Positions 11,785 through 23,916 of a stretch of 64,000 nucleotides of DNA are shown piece after piece. The position numbers and the translations under genes were made by a program. The first letter of the stretch is position 1, and each line of letters starts with the position of its first letter. The DNA is from Adenophora triphylla var. japonica. Its lineage: Eukaryota > Streptophyta > Magnoliopsida > Asterales > Campanulaceae. The stretch lies in the NCBI GenBank assembly GCA_022495995.1, contig JAFEMH010002095.1, positions 1-64,000 of the forward strand, given 5' to 3'. The notes under the pieces are model-generated. The model saw only the letters and a program-made list of their open reading frames with translations. It had not been told where the DNA came from and did no database searches.

Positions 11785-12449
11785 ACGACTTATTTTAGCC
11801 AGATTTTCAAAATTTCAATATTTTGCTATTTTGGTCACTTTTCATTCATTATTTGAGTAAAGTATACATTAATTTGTGCCCTAAAGTGTGATTAATTGTA
11901 TGCTTAACAATTTCATTCATTTCTAAACAATATTGTCACCAAAGTGATTTACGTTGTTTAGATACGAAATTGTAAAGTGATGAATGTTTATATTAATATG
12001 TGGTAACATGAATTTCCCAAAGGAGATCTTGTTATTGACTAAATATTTGCATTCATGGGGTAGTAATTGAATAAAACGTTTGGTCATTTGGAATACTTTG
12101 AACCATCCCAAAGGAAGGTGGGTATTTAAAATGAGTTGTTTATATTCTTTATTGCCGGGTAACAAATACATTAAATGTTAGGACATTTTAATACTTGAAC
12201 CGGTCTGAAGGAAGGAAAGTATTTGAATTGTGTTGTTTAAAGTCATTTATTACCCTAAGATAAATCAAATTATGAGTTAATTCGCAATTCAAAGATTAGT
12301 TTTGATGTCATGTTAATTATCTTTTTGATGGGATTCATTGATATAGTTAATCACTTTATTCATTATGTAGTTTCTTATACATGTTTTGTATTCATTCTTC
12401 ATTCTTATTCCTAACAGATTTAATAAACGCTTCATCTATTAATACTGCT

Positions 12450-13139
12450 ATGGACAATGTTTCGATGCTTAATGGGACTAACTTTAAAACTTGGAAAAAT
12501 AATATAACGATGATCTTAGGCTGTATGGACATCGATCACGCATTAGGGAAATCAAGTCCCTCTGCTCTTACTAAAGGAAATACCGTTATAGAACGGAAAA
12601 ATGTTGAGCAATGGGAACGGTCCAATCTCGTGAGTCTAATGATCATGAAAAATGCAGTTTTGAAGACATTTTTGGACAATGTCTCTGAGATCGAAAATGC
12701 TGAGTTTTTTCTTGAATTCTTGTGGAAAATTGTTTCCATACGGTACAAGGGTAACGAAAATCTTCGGGAGTACATTATTGAATTATTTCATCTTTCGATC
12801 AAACTAAAGGCACTTAAGTTAGAGATTTCGGAAGATTTGCTCGTGCACTTAGTTTTGATCTATCTTCCTCCTCAATTTGGTCCTTTTGAGGTGACCTATA
12901 AATGTCAAAAGTACAAGTGGAATATTAATGAATTACTTTCACATATGACACAAGAGGAAGATAGGATGAAATATCTTAAATTAGAAAGTACTCACTTAGA
13001 ATTTTCTTCTTCTCGTGGGATTAAGAGAAGAGGAAAGGAAATTGTGGTTGCAAGTAAGAAGTATAAGGGATCATTTAATGATCATAAAGTCAAGAAATGC
13101 TTGCAAGGACCTTACTCGCATGAAGAAAGACTATCATAA
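12450..13139 (+). pseudogene. copia gag of E
   Basis: The reading frame starts at the ATG of MDNVSMLNGTNFKTW, the N-terminal signature of copia gag (UBN2-type), and runs about 229 codons. The gag helical domain is recognisable (LREYIIELFHLSIKLKALK, then LVHLVLIYLPPQFG). It appears to lack the usual segment between the middle and the LREYI block. The CCHC knuckle expected near 13095-13130 is lost: the frame ends at 13139, and in the neighbouring frame only the MKKDY part is left. The product would form the particle shell and bind RNA, but here it lacks the nucleic-acid-binding end. Confidence 0.85.
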
Positions 13140-13140
13140 G

Positions 13141-16100
13141 TATCGCGAATGGCGAATTCAGAATGGTATGTCATTTGGTCTTGTTTGTACTAAGGCTAAT
13201 TTCGTTTCAATTCCCGCATATAGTGGTGGTTGGACTCTGGTGCAACAACTCACATTAGTATGTCTATGCAGGGTTGCCTGAACTACCAAAGCCCTAGCGA
13301 AGATGGAAAATTTATCTATATGGGAGTTGGGAATCCAGTGGAAGTTATAGGCATTGGGACATTTAGGTTATTGTTAAGTACTGTCTATTATTTTGAATTA
13401 AGTAATACATTTATTGTACCGTCCTTTAGGCGAAATTTGATATCAATCAAAGTATTAGATCGGGAAGGTTATTCCTGTTTATTTGGTAATAATAAATGTG
13501 ATCTTATTTTCAATTCCAAAGTTGTCGATATTAGTACTTTATCTTACAATGATAATTTATATTTACTTCAAACAGTAAATACTATTTATGAGTCCTATAA
13601 TAATGAAACCAGAGGTACTAAGCAAAAGTTTTCAAGTCTAAATTCTTATACCTTGTGGCATAGGCATTTGGGTCATATCTCCAAAAGGAGAGTTGACAAG
13701 CTTGTGTCCGAGGGAATACTTAACAAACTTGGTACTTCGAAAAGGGACTTTTGCATTGAGTGCATTAAAGGAAAATTTACAAACACTAAAGGTATTGAAT
13801 CATTGAGAGCGAATAATCTATTAGAACTTATCCATACGGATATATGTGGACCATTCACTACCCCTTCATGGAATGGTCAAACATACTTTATTACGTTCAT
13901 AGATGATTACTCTCGTTATGGATACATCTACCTGCTTCATGAGAAATCTCAATCACTGGAAGTTTTCAAGTCTTATAAGACCGAAGTTGAAAAAACAACT
14001 TGGGAAGACTATTAAGAACGTTAGATCCGATCATGGTGGTGAATATTATGGTCGGAATGACGGTTCAGGTGAACAATGTCCAGGTCTTTTTGCTCGCTAT
14101 TTGGAAGAGTGTGGAATTGTCCCTCACTACACCATGCCGGAGAAACCCAATATGAATGGTGTAGCTGAGAGACGGAATAGAACCCTTAAGGATATGGTAA
14201 GAAGTACGATTTCTTGTACTTCTTTACCTCACTCATTATGGGGCGATGCACTGAAAATCGCAATTTACCTACTTAATAGAGCTCCTTCAAAAGCTACTGA
14301 CAAAATCCCTTATGAGTTATGGACAGGCAAGAAACCGTCCTTAAATCATCTTCATGTTTGGAGTTGTACAGCCGAAGCTAGGCCTTATAGACCTAATGAA
14401 GGAAAGTTGGACGCTAAGACTGTTAGTAGTTACTTTATAGGATACTCTCAAAGATCTAGGGGATATAAATTTTATGACCCGGAAACTAGAACCTTTTTTG
14501 AGACTAGCAATGCTAGGTTCTTTGAGGATGTTGAATTTAGTGGGAGAAAAGGTAATGATTTTGAATTTGAAGAGTTAGAGGAACCACTCTATATTCCTCC
14601 AACTTTAGTTCCTGTTGGAAATCAAGTAATTGCACCTGAAATTCAACAAGAACATACAATTCAAAATGATATAGAGATTTCCGTAAATAACGGACAACAT
14701 AAAAATGTTGGACATGAGGAAATTCAACAACCTCAAAATGAGGATGAACCGGTGCCCTTAAGGAGATCTACTAGAGAAAGAAGAAGTGCTATTCTGGATA
14801 TTTATGATGTGTATCTTGCGGAGAATGAGGACACCTTAGGTTTAGTGGGAGATGAACCAATCACCTTCCATAGAGCCACTAATAGTCCTAATTCTCATAA
14901 GTGGATCAATGCAATTAATGAGGAGTTAAAATCAATGAAAGATAATGACGTTTGGGATCTTGTACCATTGCCTGAAGGTGTAAAACCTATTGGTTTTAAA
15001 TGGATATTTAAAACCAAAAGGGATTCGCAAGGTAATGTGGAAAGATATAAGGCACGTCTTGTTGCTAAAGGATTTACTCAAAAGGAAGGCATTGATTATA
15101 AAGAAATATTTTCTCCGATATCTTCTAAAAAAAACTCTTTTAGGATCATTATGGCATTAGTGGCCCATTATGATCTTGAGCTTCATCAAATGAATGTTAA
15201 GACGACTTTTCTTAATGGAGACATTGAGGAAACCATCTATATGAGAAAAACAAAAATGGTGACTGATTCAGATCAAACTAATCAATTAGTTTGTAAGTTA
15301 AAGAATCCATTTATAGCCTCAAACAAGCCTCTCGTCGATGGTACCTCAAATTCAATCAAGTAATTCTTTCATTTGGTTTTGAAATGAATCTTGTCGAGAA
15401 TTGTGTGTACCATAAGTTCAGTGGGAGTAAATTTATATTTTTTGGTCATATATGTGGATGATATTTCGCTTTCTAGTAATGACATTATTCTCTTAAAGGA
15501 AACTAAGATATTTCTTTCAAACAAATTTGAAATGAAAGATCTTAGTGAAGCCTCCTTTGTATTAGGAATCCAAATTTACCGTGATCGCTCACGTGGAATT
15601 TTGGGATTATCACAAAAGAGCTATATTGAGAAAGTCTTACAAAGGTTTAGCATGAAAAATTGTAAACCACTTGACACCCATGTCTCTAAAGGAGATAACT
15701 TCAGTTTAAAGCAATGTCCTAAAATAATTTTGAATCCAAGTATATGGAAAATATTCCTTATGCACCGACAGTAGGAAGCTTAATGTATGCGCAAGTCTGT
15801 TCTCATCCAGACCATGCATTTATTATTGGGATGCTTGGTCGATACCAAAGCAATTCGAAAAGAAGAACATTAAGTCGCATCCAAAATAATGATGAAGTAC
15901 ATATAAAACATTAAACTACATGCTTATGTATACAAAATCGAATCATTTTGAGATCATTAGGTATTTCGATTCTGTTTATACTGGATGCAAACGAAAGGCA
16001 TCGTATGTTTATATCTCTTGTTAAAGAGAAATAAGTATAAAATGAACAAATAGATATACAACTTATAAGAACAAAATCCATGCTAGCGGATCCATTTTAT

Positions 16101-16205
16101 AAAGCGTTATCTCTTTTGATGTTTCGCAAGCATACTGCTCATGCGGGTGAAACGACTTTTGATAATGCATAATATAGTGGGAGTTTGTGTTGTACTTTAT
16201 TTGCT
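13141..16205 (+). pseudogene. copia pol of E (protease, integrase, RT, RNase H), broken
   Basis: The protease active-site block MDSGATTHIS is at 13230 and GAG-pre-integrase LWHRHLGHIS near 13655. In the integrase core the first Asp is in IHTDICGP near 13835, the second in VRSDHGGEY near 14020 and the Glu in AERRNRTL near 14170, split by a frameshift near 14000. RT begins near 14940, and the fingers (YKARLVAKGFTQ) are clear. Motif A reads HQMNVKTTFLNG, with the catalytic Asp changed to Asn at 15193-15195. A frameshift near 15305 and a stop at 15361 precede the intact YVDD box near 15450. RNase H is a decayed trace at about 15768-16205 (GSLMYAQVCSHPD, later RKHTAHAG). It is not functional. Confidence 0.9.
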
Positions 16206-16523
16206 ATTTATTTTATTCACATTGATCTCATTTGGTTAAGGAGGACTAGTTGGTGGAATATGTATGTAGATACACATTCAATTAGTAATCCATGCTACAC
16301 ATCTATACTTTGATCTATGTCGTTTAGTCGGATATATATATGTGATTATTGTGGGATGAGTTGCGAATTAATTACAATGACTTCCCCATTAGTCCTTATA
16401 CTTATATGACTAAATGGACGGGATTGGTTTCGAATGACAACAAAGTGCACATAAGGGTTGTCATTTGTGTTTTAAATATGATTGAAGGATTTTATTAAGT
16501 ATGAATATATGTTATTATAATCC

Positions 16524-16534
16524 AAGTGGGAGAT
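16524..16534 (+). other. polypurine tract of copia E
   Basis: The run aagtgggagat directly precedes the 3' LTR start TGTTAG, the usual copia plus-strand priming site. Confidence 0.85.
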
Positions 16535-17024
16535 TGTTAGAACATGGATTATAAGACATGTATTATTAGTGAAAGTACTTAATAAAATAGTAATCAATAT
16601 TATAATGTTTGGTATAAAGTATAGGGTATAACATAATGTGTAAAATTCCATAGAATAAGACTACCATTAAATGATGGGCATAATGATAATTCCTTATTCA
16701 TCAATAGGTGTAGTCCCTTAGTAAGGTGCCTCATGGATTCCTTTATAAAGGCTTTCCATCAGCCTATGAATCCAATTAATTTTTGATTGATTTTCACATT
16801 CTCATTTAGTAAAACTCTTCCTAAAGTATATCGAAGACAAGAGAATTAAGGGCACTTATTACTTAGAAGATCTACACCATCTTCATCCATTTCTCCGGTC
16901 TTTGTTTGAAGAACAACAAAATGGAATTAACAGGTACATGCTTACGCTCCTTTTTCTTCTTTCTTCTCTCTTCTTAATCTAGATATGAGACGGCCTTTGG
17001 TTTATGGATCATTATGTTCCAACA
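16535..17024 (+). repeat. 3' LTR of copia E
   Basis: It is 490 bp long, from TGTTAGAACATGG to ATGTTCCAACA, and aligns end to end with 10702-11191. Confidence 0.93.
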
Positions 17025-18401
17025 GAATGAGATATGAGAGATCAATGTTACCAAAATAAGATATTTTATAGGGTCACTTGTGTCATGCTCTAAATCAATA
17101 ATAATAAGATGAAATTTCACAAGAACACTCATATGCATATTTAAACAAAACTGTCAACCCGGCTATTCTTTAGGGATCAATTATGGCTTATGGCTTGTAA
17201 CGTATCGCGAAAATCGCGGGCTAGGTTCACGGTTCCAAATGAAGGTAAGGACATACGAAGTCAAACAAGTGAAACTAAAAAGTCTTCATCATACATCCTC
17301 CCTTTGAATTTATCATTCCGTTCCATGCCAACCTATTGATTCAACCCTCAAACTTATAATTTTTCATACTTTACACTTGGGGCTGATCACCTTTCTTTCT
17401 TTTTGGTCTCTTTCCACTCTAACATTAGAGAGGACAAGGCTTTTCAATCTCTTCTTTTCTTTTATTCTATTTTTTTTTTTCTTTCTTTTTTTTTTTTTTT
17501 TTGCACAATTAAATCACGAAGAATGTGCATTCAATATTTCGCTCAAGCTCCTCTTTTCATTACATAACATGGCCCTTTTCTTTATTTTCATGACCACTTT
17601 CTACTCAACTCTTTGATTTTCCAAACATCACCCAAACATCCCCATCATACCCTAGTTTCACTTTTTGAAAATGTGAGAAAATAGTGTATAAGTAAAAATA
17701 ATAGGATAATGAGGGTACAGAAAGAAAGCGAATGGTGGTCTAAGATAACCTCCCACTTTGTGAGAGATTCCATTCTTTTTAAAGCTCAAAAGGGGTTCTA
17801 GCAATTTTTTTTAAGAGTGACGAGAAAGTTAAAGGCTCACAAATAGGGTTCAAAGAAAATAGCCATATATCACTTCCCGAATAGCCTAATTGATGTGTTA
17901 TTGACAGTCATGCAAACATTTTCTAGGGACCCCGAGAATACCAAAGTGATGCTATAAAGGTCTCCTAAATTGGTAACAATGATCAAAAAATTAAAATATG
18001 GAAGTGAAAGGTGGAGAAATCATACTTTACATGTTTCAATGCAATTATATTCCCATATTGACAATAGTACTTATGATTTTTAAAATTAAAGCACTCTCAA
18101 ATCATCATGGACTCTTGCCAACAACCCAAAATATGAAAAGAACAAAAATTTTAAATTTTTCTATTTTTTAAGGGTGACACTATATACACTCCCATATAAA
18201 CCCATAAACTCGGAGAGATATCTACCCCCAAACTCAAAACATGCTATGCCCTCATAGCATAGAGAACAAAAATATGGCTTGGGTTCAAAAGAGATATGAC
18301 ACAACAAAACAAAATAAATAAAGTAAATAAAACGTACCTACTTGGATTGCCTCCCAATAAGCGCATTTGGTTAAGGTCGTTAGCCCGACCGGATTTCCAT
18401 T
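17025..18401. other. non-coding tail, probably 3' region of the Athila-like element
   Basis: No coding similarity is visible on either strand. It contains a pyrimidine tract at about 17468-17502. Near 18337-18365 (minus strand) lies GCGCTTATTGGGAGGCAATCC, a short stretch that resembles tails of plant gag-protease-only elements. I see no copy of the Athila LTR here, so the 3' LTR is missing and the element stops at the border with copia E. Confidence 0.5.
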
Positions 18402-19665
18402 TCAATGGGGATTAGAGATGGTCATCTTGTCTTTGGACTTAGCCTTTCTTCCCTTGGCCCACCTCACACATTTACGGGCACAAACGCCCACCACTTTCCA
18501 CACGTACGTACCATTCTTTATAAGCTCAGGTGGAGCCCAAGGTATTTTTGTGGCCTTTTTCTTAGCCTTATTCTTCTTTTTCTTCTTTTTCATGGGGGCC
18601 TCTCCCCCAAACTCATTCGGTGCCTTGGTCTTATCAACATTAGGCACTTCATATTTATCAACAAAATTATAAGAGATGTTATCTTGATCACACATATTGG
18701 CAAATAAAGTATCACATATGTCAAGAAAACAACATTCTTCAATTTTAGCACATGAGTCAATAGTATTAGACTTTAGAGGGAAGAAATATTTTAATGAGGA
18801 CACCGATCGACCCCTTGTGAGATCGGCCTAGGTGGTGATAGGGGCCATCACAAGAACTAAAATCGTCGGCCTTGTTTTTCATGGCACACAAGCGGGAACC
18901 CGTACGATCCCTAGAATTCTCACCGCCACTCTTATTAATTTGGCACACTCATCCTCCTCTAAGTCATCCACATATAAACATGACTCATCATCATCAATGA
19001 AATTATGCATGGCATCAAACACAGATATTTCAATTTTCTCATTTGCAACAGTCATAGAAAGGGTGTCATTCCCCACATTAATCACAGTGTTGGCCGTCGC
19101 CATGAAAGGTCTCCAAAGTAATATGGGTAAATCACGGCGACTTCCTTCACTTCTTGGCATCTCAAGTACCACAAAATCAACAGGGATGATCAAATAATTA
19201 ACCTGAACCAAAACGTCCTCCACAATGCCTAAAGGTCTTTTAATGGACCGATCAGCGAGTTGTAAGGCTATCATGGTGGGTTTTAATTCAGGAAGACCCA
19301 ACTCAAGATACACATAGTATGGCAACAAGTTAATGCTAGCGCCAAAGTCCAACATAGCCTTCACCTTGTTTGAGTCCCCCACAGTAATGGAAATTCAGAA
19401 ACTCTCGGGTCCTTCAATTTTGGTGGAAGCTTGTGTTGTACACCACATCACTAGCACTCTCTCACAACAACAACTTTTCATCTTTCTCATACTTGAATTT
19501 CCTGAAGTTTATTTCTTTGAAAAAATTGGCGTAAGATGGGATATTTTTAATCACATTTAAAAGTGGGAGGTTGATGCTAACTTTTGAAAACATTGCAATC
19601 AACTCTTTCATTTGATGATTCAGCTTGTTCCTTAAAACCCTACCAGGAAATGATACAGGAGGTAC
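18402..19665 (-). pseudogene. Athila-like protease region and downstream lysine-rich tail
   Basis: The reading begins in the linker YVPPVSFPGRVLRNK and FSKVSINLPLLNVIKNIP, typical of the stretch ahead of the Athila/Ogre protease, then is interrupted at 19462. The protease follows at 19382-18879: MLDFGASINLLPYYVYLELG carries the active-site Asp in D-F-G instead of the common D-L-G/D-S-G, followed by ALQLADRSIKRPLGIVEDVLV. A last frame (18803-18402) is rich in Lys (KKKKKKNKAKKK) and has Cys residues but no RT motifs. Stops and frameshifts separate the pieces. Confidence 0.82.
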
Positions 19666-19670
19666 ATATG

Positions 19671-22203
19671 TGTAGACACCCCGATCTCGCACCCCCTGAC
19701 GGACCTTGTTAATTGGTCTAAGCCCTTGCAATTGACCTAGAACCTCGATTTGGCAACGCGGAAAGTCCGTTCACCTTATTGGTGCATGATATGGAAAAAC
19801 AGAGTTCAAATTCTTAATCAGGACGAAAATTTGAGTAAACGAACATATTTACAAAAATACAGACCTCGGGACCCCGGACCGAGGCCCGAAACGTCAAAGC
19901 AGTCCTTTACCGACCATTTTGTGCATTAAAAATTATATTATGATATTCCTTGCTCATTAATGAATTTCAGATATACCATATCGACCGCAAAATTATTTCA
20001 AGCAACTTTGACGTTTGGCTCGCGGACAACCGAGACATCGAAGTGCGCGCACCGAAACTGTTGCGGAACTAAACAGTGAGTGAATTTTTACTGCAAATAA
20101 CAAGAGCACAAATCAAATACCGGTCAATAGCAACTTGTTGACATCAATCCTGAGTTTTTTCCTTCCAAAATGAAGTAAACATGGTGTTTTTCCCATTTTG
20201 CTTTCCAACAATTGCCACATTGATCATACCTTTTCTTGTTTGACTTCTCATACCATTCTATGGCCAGCCTATGTTGATGGGGACCTCCCCACGTTTTACT
20301 TCCCAACTCTCTCTCTATTACTATCTCCTTCCTACTCATTTTAAAGAACCTTTGACAACCATTTTCCTATATACTCCTTTCTCTACTCTACAGCCTCTCC
20401 TCTCAACTCTACAGACTCCTCTCTCCATTCTCTTTTTCTATCCCAACCTTCATTTAAACCACTACATTTCCAACACAACTCCATCATCTAACCTTCATAG
20501 ACCACAACTAAAACAACTTCTAAAAATCCCTCAAACTCAATCAAAACATACTCAAACACAAATTCTATCAAACACTCTCAAAACACACACAAAAAAGCCT
20601 TCCCTTGGAAGCAAAGGAAACACACCCACTCTATTCTTACTTAGGTATATCTTCTCTTCTCTTATAAGAAAAATGTAATATTTCATGTACAAGTTTGGGG
20701 TCTAGTCACTTGTTGGCTAGACCCTCCACATGTTTGATTTCTTCATGTTTTTCTTTTAACTCTTTATCCTTTAATATATGTATAAAATGTGGTGTTCTTA
20801 TTTTTCATGTAAGTATATGTCTTATGTGTAAGGATGCATCATTAACAAGCCTTCTTGTTTCTCAAAATCACCTCAAAACCCATGTTTTGTAAGAAGGGTC
20901 AAATCTGCCCACTTTTGGTTTTCTTTTGCGGTTCATTCAAGCTTATGTGCATAATATTTGAAAGAGTTAGGTTTAGGAATATCCATGGTACTTTAAGCTA
21001 AGTGTGTTTTAAGTTTAAGATGCATATCCTTTGTTCGAATCAAGTTTGGAGTTAGATTTTCCTTTCCACTACGTTGCTGTCCAGTGTGTGCAATTTCGGC
21101 CACTCCTCTTTCACGGTTTATTTTAACCATGACATACTCATGATATGAGAAAAGACAAAAGAGGTTTTTTGTGGACAACACGTGTGGGAGTATGCATATT
21201 TTCACCTTATTTTTCTGTTCTTTCTAAGTTCTCTTTCTATTTTTTCCCTTAAACAGCTTCTGTACAGTCTTTCCAAACAAAGTTTCTGTCCTAAAAATTT
21301 CCTTGCTATTTGATATATCAAATATAACTGGATGGACCTGAAATTTTTTGTGCTTCTTTTTCAATGTGTCCTCAACAAATTTTAAGTTCTGAGTTTTATC
21401 TGATTTTGATCACAAAGGGGTATAAATGTTAAGTTTTCTTGACATATGCAGTGTGTTCCATTTTCTGGCAGATTGTATGGTCCAATGTTTAAATCATTTT
21501 GGACTCCTAATAATGGCCCATAAATCAAACAAAAAATCATGTGTGCTGTCTGTTGTGTTAGTAAGAGAACTCCACCTTTTGTTTCCACTCCTTTTGATAT
21601 TTGGACAGGTATATCTGAGGCCACATGGACAGCAGCTTATACTTGGGGCAGTTTGCTTGGGATGCTTGTTTTCTTTGGAATTTGTCTCCCCCATTCATCT
21701 TGTAATTGTATTGTAAAATCCCCATGCACATAATCCCCCCCCCCCATACCTGCCTTACCTTTTTTTACACTTGTGAATAAATACCTTAAAAACCATTTTC
21801 AAAAACCAAATGTGAGTCCCCTCAAACCGACTCTCATTTGCGAATTTAAATGAACATACTTAGACTAGGAGACCCCTTTGTATATAAATCAACATTTTTT
21901 CACAAAGCATAAGCATTAGAAATTAAAATCTAACATAGGATGGCGTGCATGTTAGAGACTGAAAGGGCGAGGAGGGTGCCTAACACCTTCCCTTCTCGTA
22001 ACTTAGCCCCCAAACCCATTTCTTTTATAAACAAAGGTTTTATCTTCATTTTTCCTAAAATAAAATGGGGGTGGCGACTCTTGCTTGTTTCCAAACTCCA
22101 AGGGTAACCATTATGAGAAACCGAGTGCATTCGACGCACTTTAGCACCCAGAAACTCGTCGTAATACGCGACGTCGGGAATTTCTCGAGCGCGGGCTCTC
22201 ACA
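19671..22203. mobile_element. 2.5-kb solo LTR, probably Tat-type, TSD ATATG
   Basis: It starts TGTAGACACCCC and ends GGGCTCTCACA. ATATG flanks it exactly on both sides (19666-19670 and 22204-22208). There is no primer site, gag or pol inside. The 3' part (gagggtgcctaacacc near 21973, ggtggcgactc near 22070) resembles ends of plant Tat-lineage LTRs. Excising it with one duplication joins minus-strand codons into TPKPYVPPVSFPG of the Athila gag-protease, which confirms both boundaries. A C-run of about 12 occurs near 21737. Confidence 0.88.
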
Positions 22204-22208
22204 ATATG

Positions 22209-23857
22209 GTTTGGGGGTGGGAGTATCAACGATCACATTCTCCCCCAAATCATTAGTACTCTTATCATTACGCACCATATTATCAACCACAACATTTCCA
22301 CAACATGATCCACCTCATTATCCAAAACAGGAGATATAGGGATAGAAGATGAAGGAGAAAGTACCTTATTATCTACATGTTTACCACATCTAAGTGTGAA
22401 GATGGCCTTGGCTTGATGGCCTTGGCTTGATGACCTTGACTCGGGAAGGTACCGGGCTTGTGTACTTGTAAGGCAGTTGCCAATTGCCCAATTTGAATCT
22501 CCAACTTCTGAAGGGCAGCTTCATGGTTCTTGGAATCTTGTTGACTTTTCGCCCTCATCTGATTGTTTTCAGCCTGCATTTGCTCCATGGCCACTTCCCA
22601 GGGCTCTTTTGTCCTATCAAACTGTCCCTGTGGTGGCTGAGTGTGGAGAGACTTATTTGGCTGTTGATTGCCTCCCCATCCAAGATTTGGATGTCTTGGA
22701 GCCCCCAGATTATATGTGTTCCCATATTGGTAATTGTTATGGGGGAACCTCTATCCATATCCTTGCCCATATCCTTGTATTGTATGTGCCTGCTCAGTTT
22801 CATAATTGTATATACTTGTGGTGGGGCAATTCTCATAAGAGTGAGAGTTAGAACCACAAGTAACACAACTATTATATGCCAATTTATCAACAGCAGAAAC
22901 ATTAGAAGAACTAGAAGAAGAAGAGGCCATCAATGCTAATTTATCAAATTTTTTATTTAACAATGCAAATTGATTAGCTATTTCTTTATTCATGCCTACC
23001 TCATTCACACTCCCAATTTCCCCCCTGTCCCCTTTGTGTTGAGAGTTCCCACTTAACATCTCAAACAATTCTTGGCATTGCTGTACAGATTTAGACCCTA
23101 AATATCCCCCTGTTGCATTATCTACCATCGTCTGAAATTCTAGTGACAAAGCACTATAAAAAGTTTGATGCAACATGGATTGGGGAAAATTATGATGGGG
23201 ACACTGAATTTGTAACATTTTAAACCTGTCCCAGGCCTCATGAAAAGGCTCATTAAATTCCTGTTTAAAACCCATTATCTTTACCCTATATGCGGCCAAT
23301 GCAGAATGTGGATAATATTTACCCAATAATGCATCATGTAATTGTTCCCAAGTAGTGATACTCCTAGGTGGGAGTAACAATAGCCAAGATTTGGCCTTAT
23401 GTTTCAAAGCATGAGCGAAACACTTCATTCTCAAGTGTTCATGTGTTACTCCCTCTCTCACTGGGAACCCTGATACTGTCACCATGTAGTCCCTCAGAAA
23501 ATTCAATGCATCCTCACTAGCCATTCCATGAAAATTAGGTAAAAGATGAAAGAATTGCCCTTTAATTACATAATTTAAAGCTTTAGGGGGCAATACTATG
23601 CATGACACCGATGTGTCTACTTTCAGTTTGGAAAACTCATTCATGAGTCTATCTCGTTGGTCTGCCATTTTAGGTACTTGCTCTTCTCCCTCGGTGGAAG
23701 AAGTGTCTGACTCACTTAGTTCAGGATCCTCTATCGCGGTGGTAGAATGATCAGTGTCAGACTGTGATTCACTAATAGGGGGAATGCCCCTCTCGACCTT
23801 GTCGATATCGTCGTTCAACGGGACCAACTCGGGATCCTGGGAACGTCGACCTTGCAT
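22209..23857 (-). pseudogene. Athila-like gag with one early stop, then frameshift
   Basis: The frame is open from 23857 to 22751 (368 residues), meets TAG at 22751-22753 and continues in the same frame to 22373. The retrotransposon gag domain is clear: FHLLPNFHGMASEDALNF, then LPPRSITTWEQLHDALLGKY, CPHHNFPQSMLHQTFYS and MVDNATGGYL. A Ser-rich run and the knuckle-like CVTCGSNSHSYENC follow. A coiled region (MEQMQAENNQMRAKSQQD) precedes a further stop and a frameshift before the protease linker. The acidic N-terminus (about 60 residues) is typical. The product would build the virus-like particle. Confidence 0.88.
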
Positions 23858-23892
23858 ACACCGACCAAATAAATTCGTTCAAATCATCCAAG

Positions 23893-23910
23893 TCCCCGGC
23901 AACGACGCCA
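23893..23910 (-). other. primer binding site (tRNA-Asp) of Athila-like element
   Basis: On the minus strand it reads TGGCGTCGTTGCCGGGGA, one substitution from TGGCGCCGTTGCCGGGGA, the complement of plant tRNA-Asp used by Athila elements. It lies a few bases inside the LTR end at 23917. Confidence 0.9.
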
Positions 23911-23916
23911 AAAACT

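Larger units (their letters stand above)
10702..17024 (+). mobile_element. Ty1/copia element E with two 490-bp LTRs
   Basis: The order is LTR, Met-tRNA primer site, 1.2-kb leader with palindrome cluster, gag, protease, integrase, RT, RNase H, purine tract, LTR. Integrase before RT marks Ty1/copia. The two LTRs are equal in length and differ at roughly ten positions by eye, so insertion was fairly recent, yet every coding domain is broken. The flanks are gagga on the left and gaatg on the right. They do not match, so no target duplication is visible and one end may have recombined. Confidence 0.9.

Noticed and set aside
10697..17029. Possible target duplication GA(G/A)(G/T)(A/G) around copia E
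   Set aside because: gagga and gaatg share only the first two bases, too little to call a duplication.
18367..18707. Plus-strand ORFs opposite the Lys-rich Athila tail
   Set aside because: They are hydrophobic reads produced by the complement of Lys codons. The minus-strand frame fits the element.
20271..20678. Plus-strand 135-residue ORF in the solo LTR
   Set aside because: It is pyrimidine-rich low-complexity sequence inside a non-coding LTR, with no recognisable domain.
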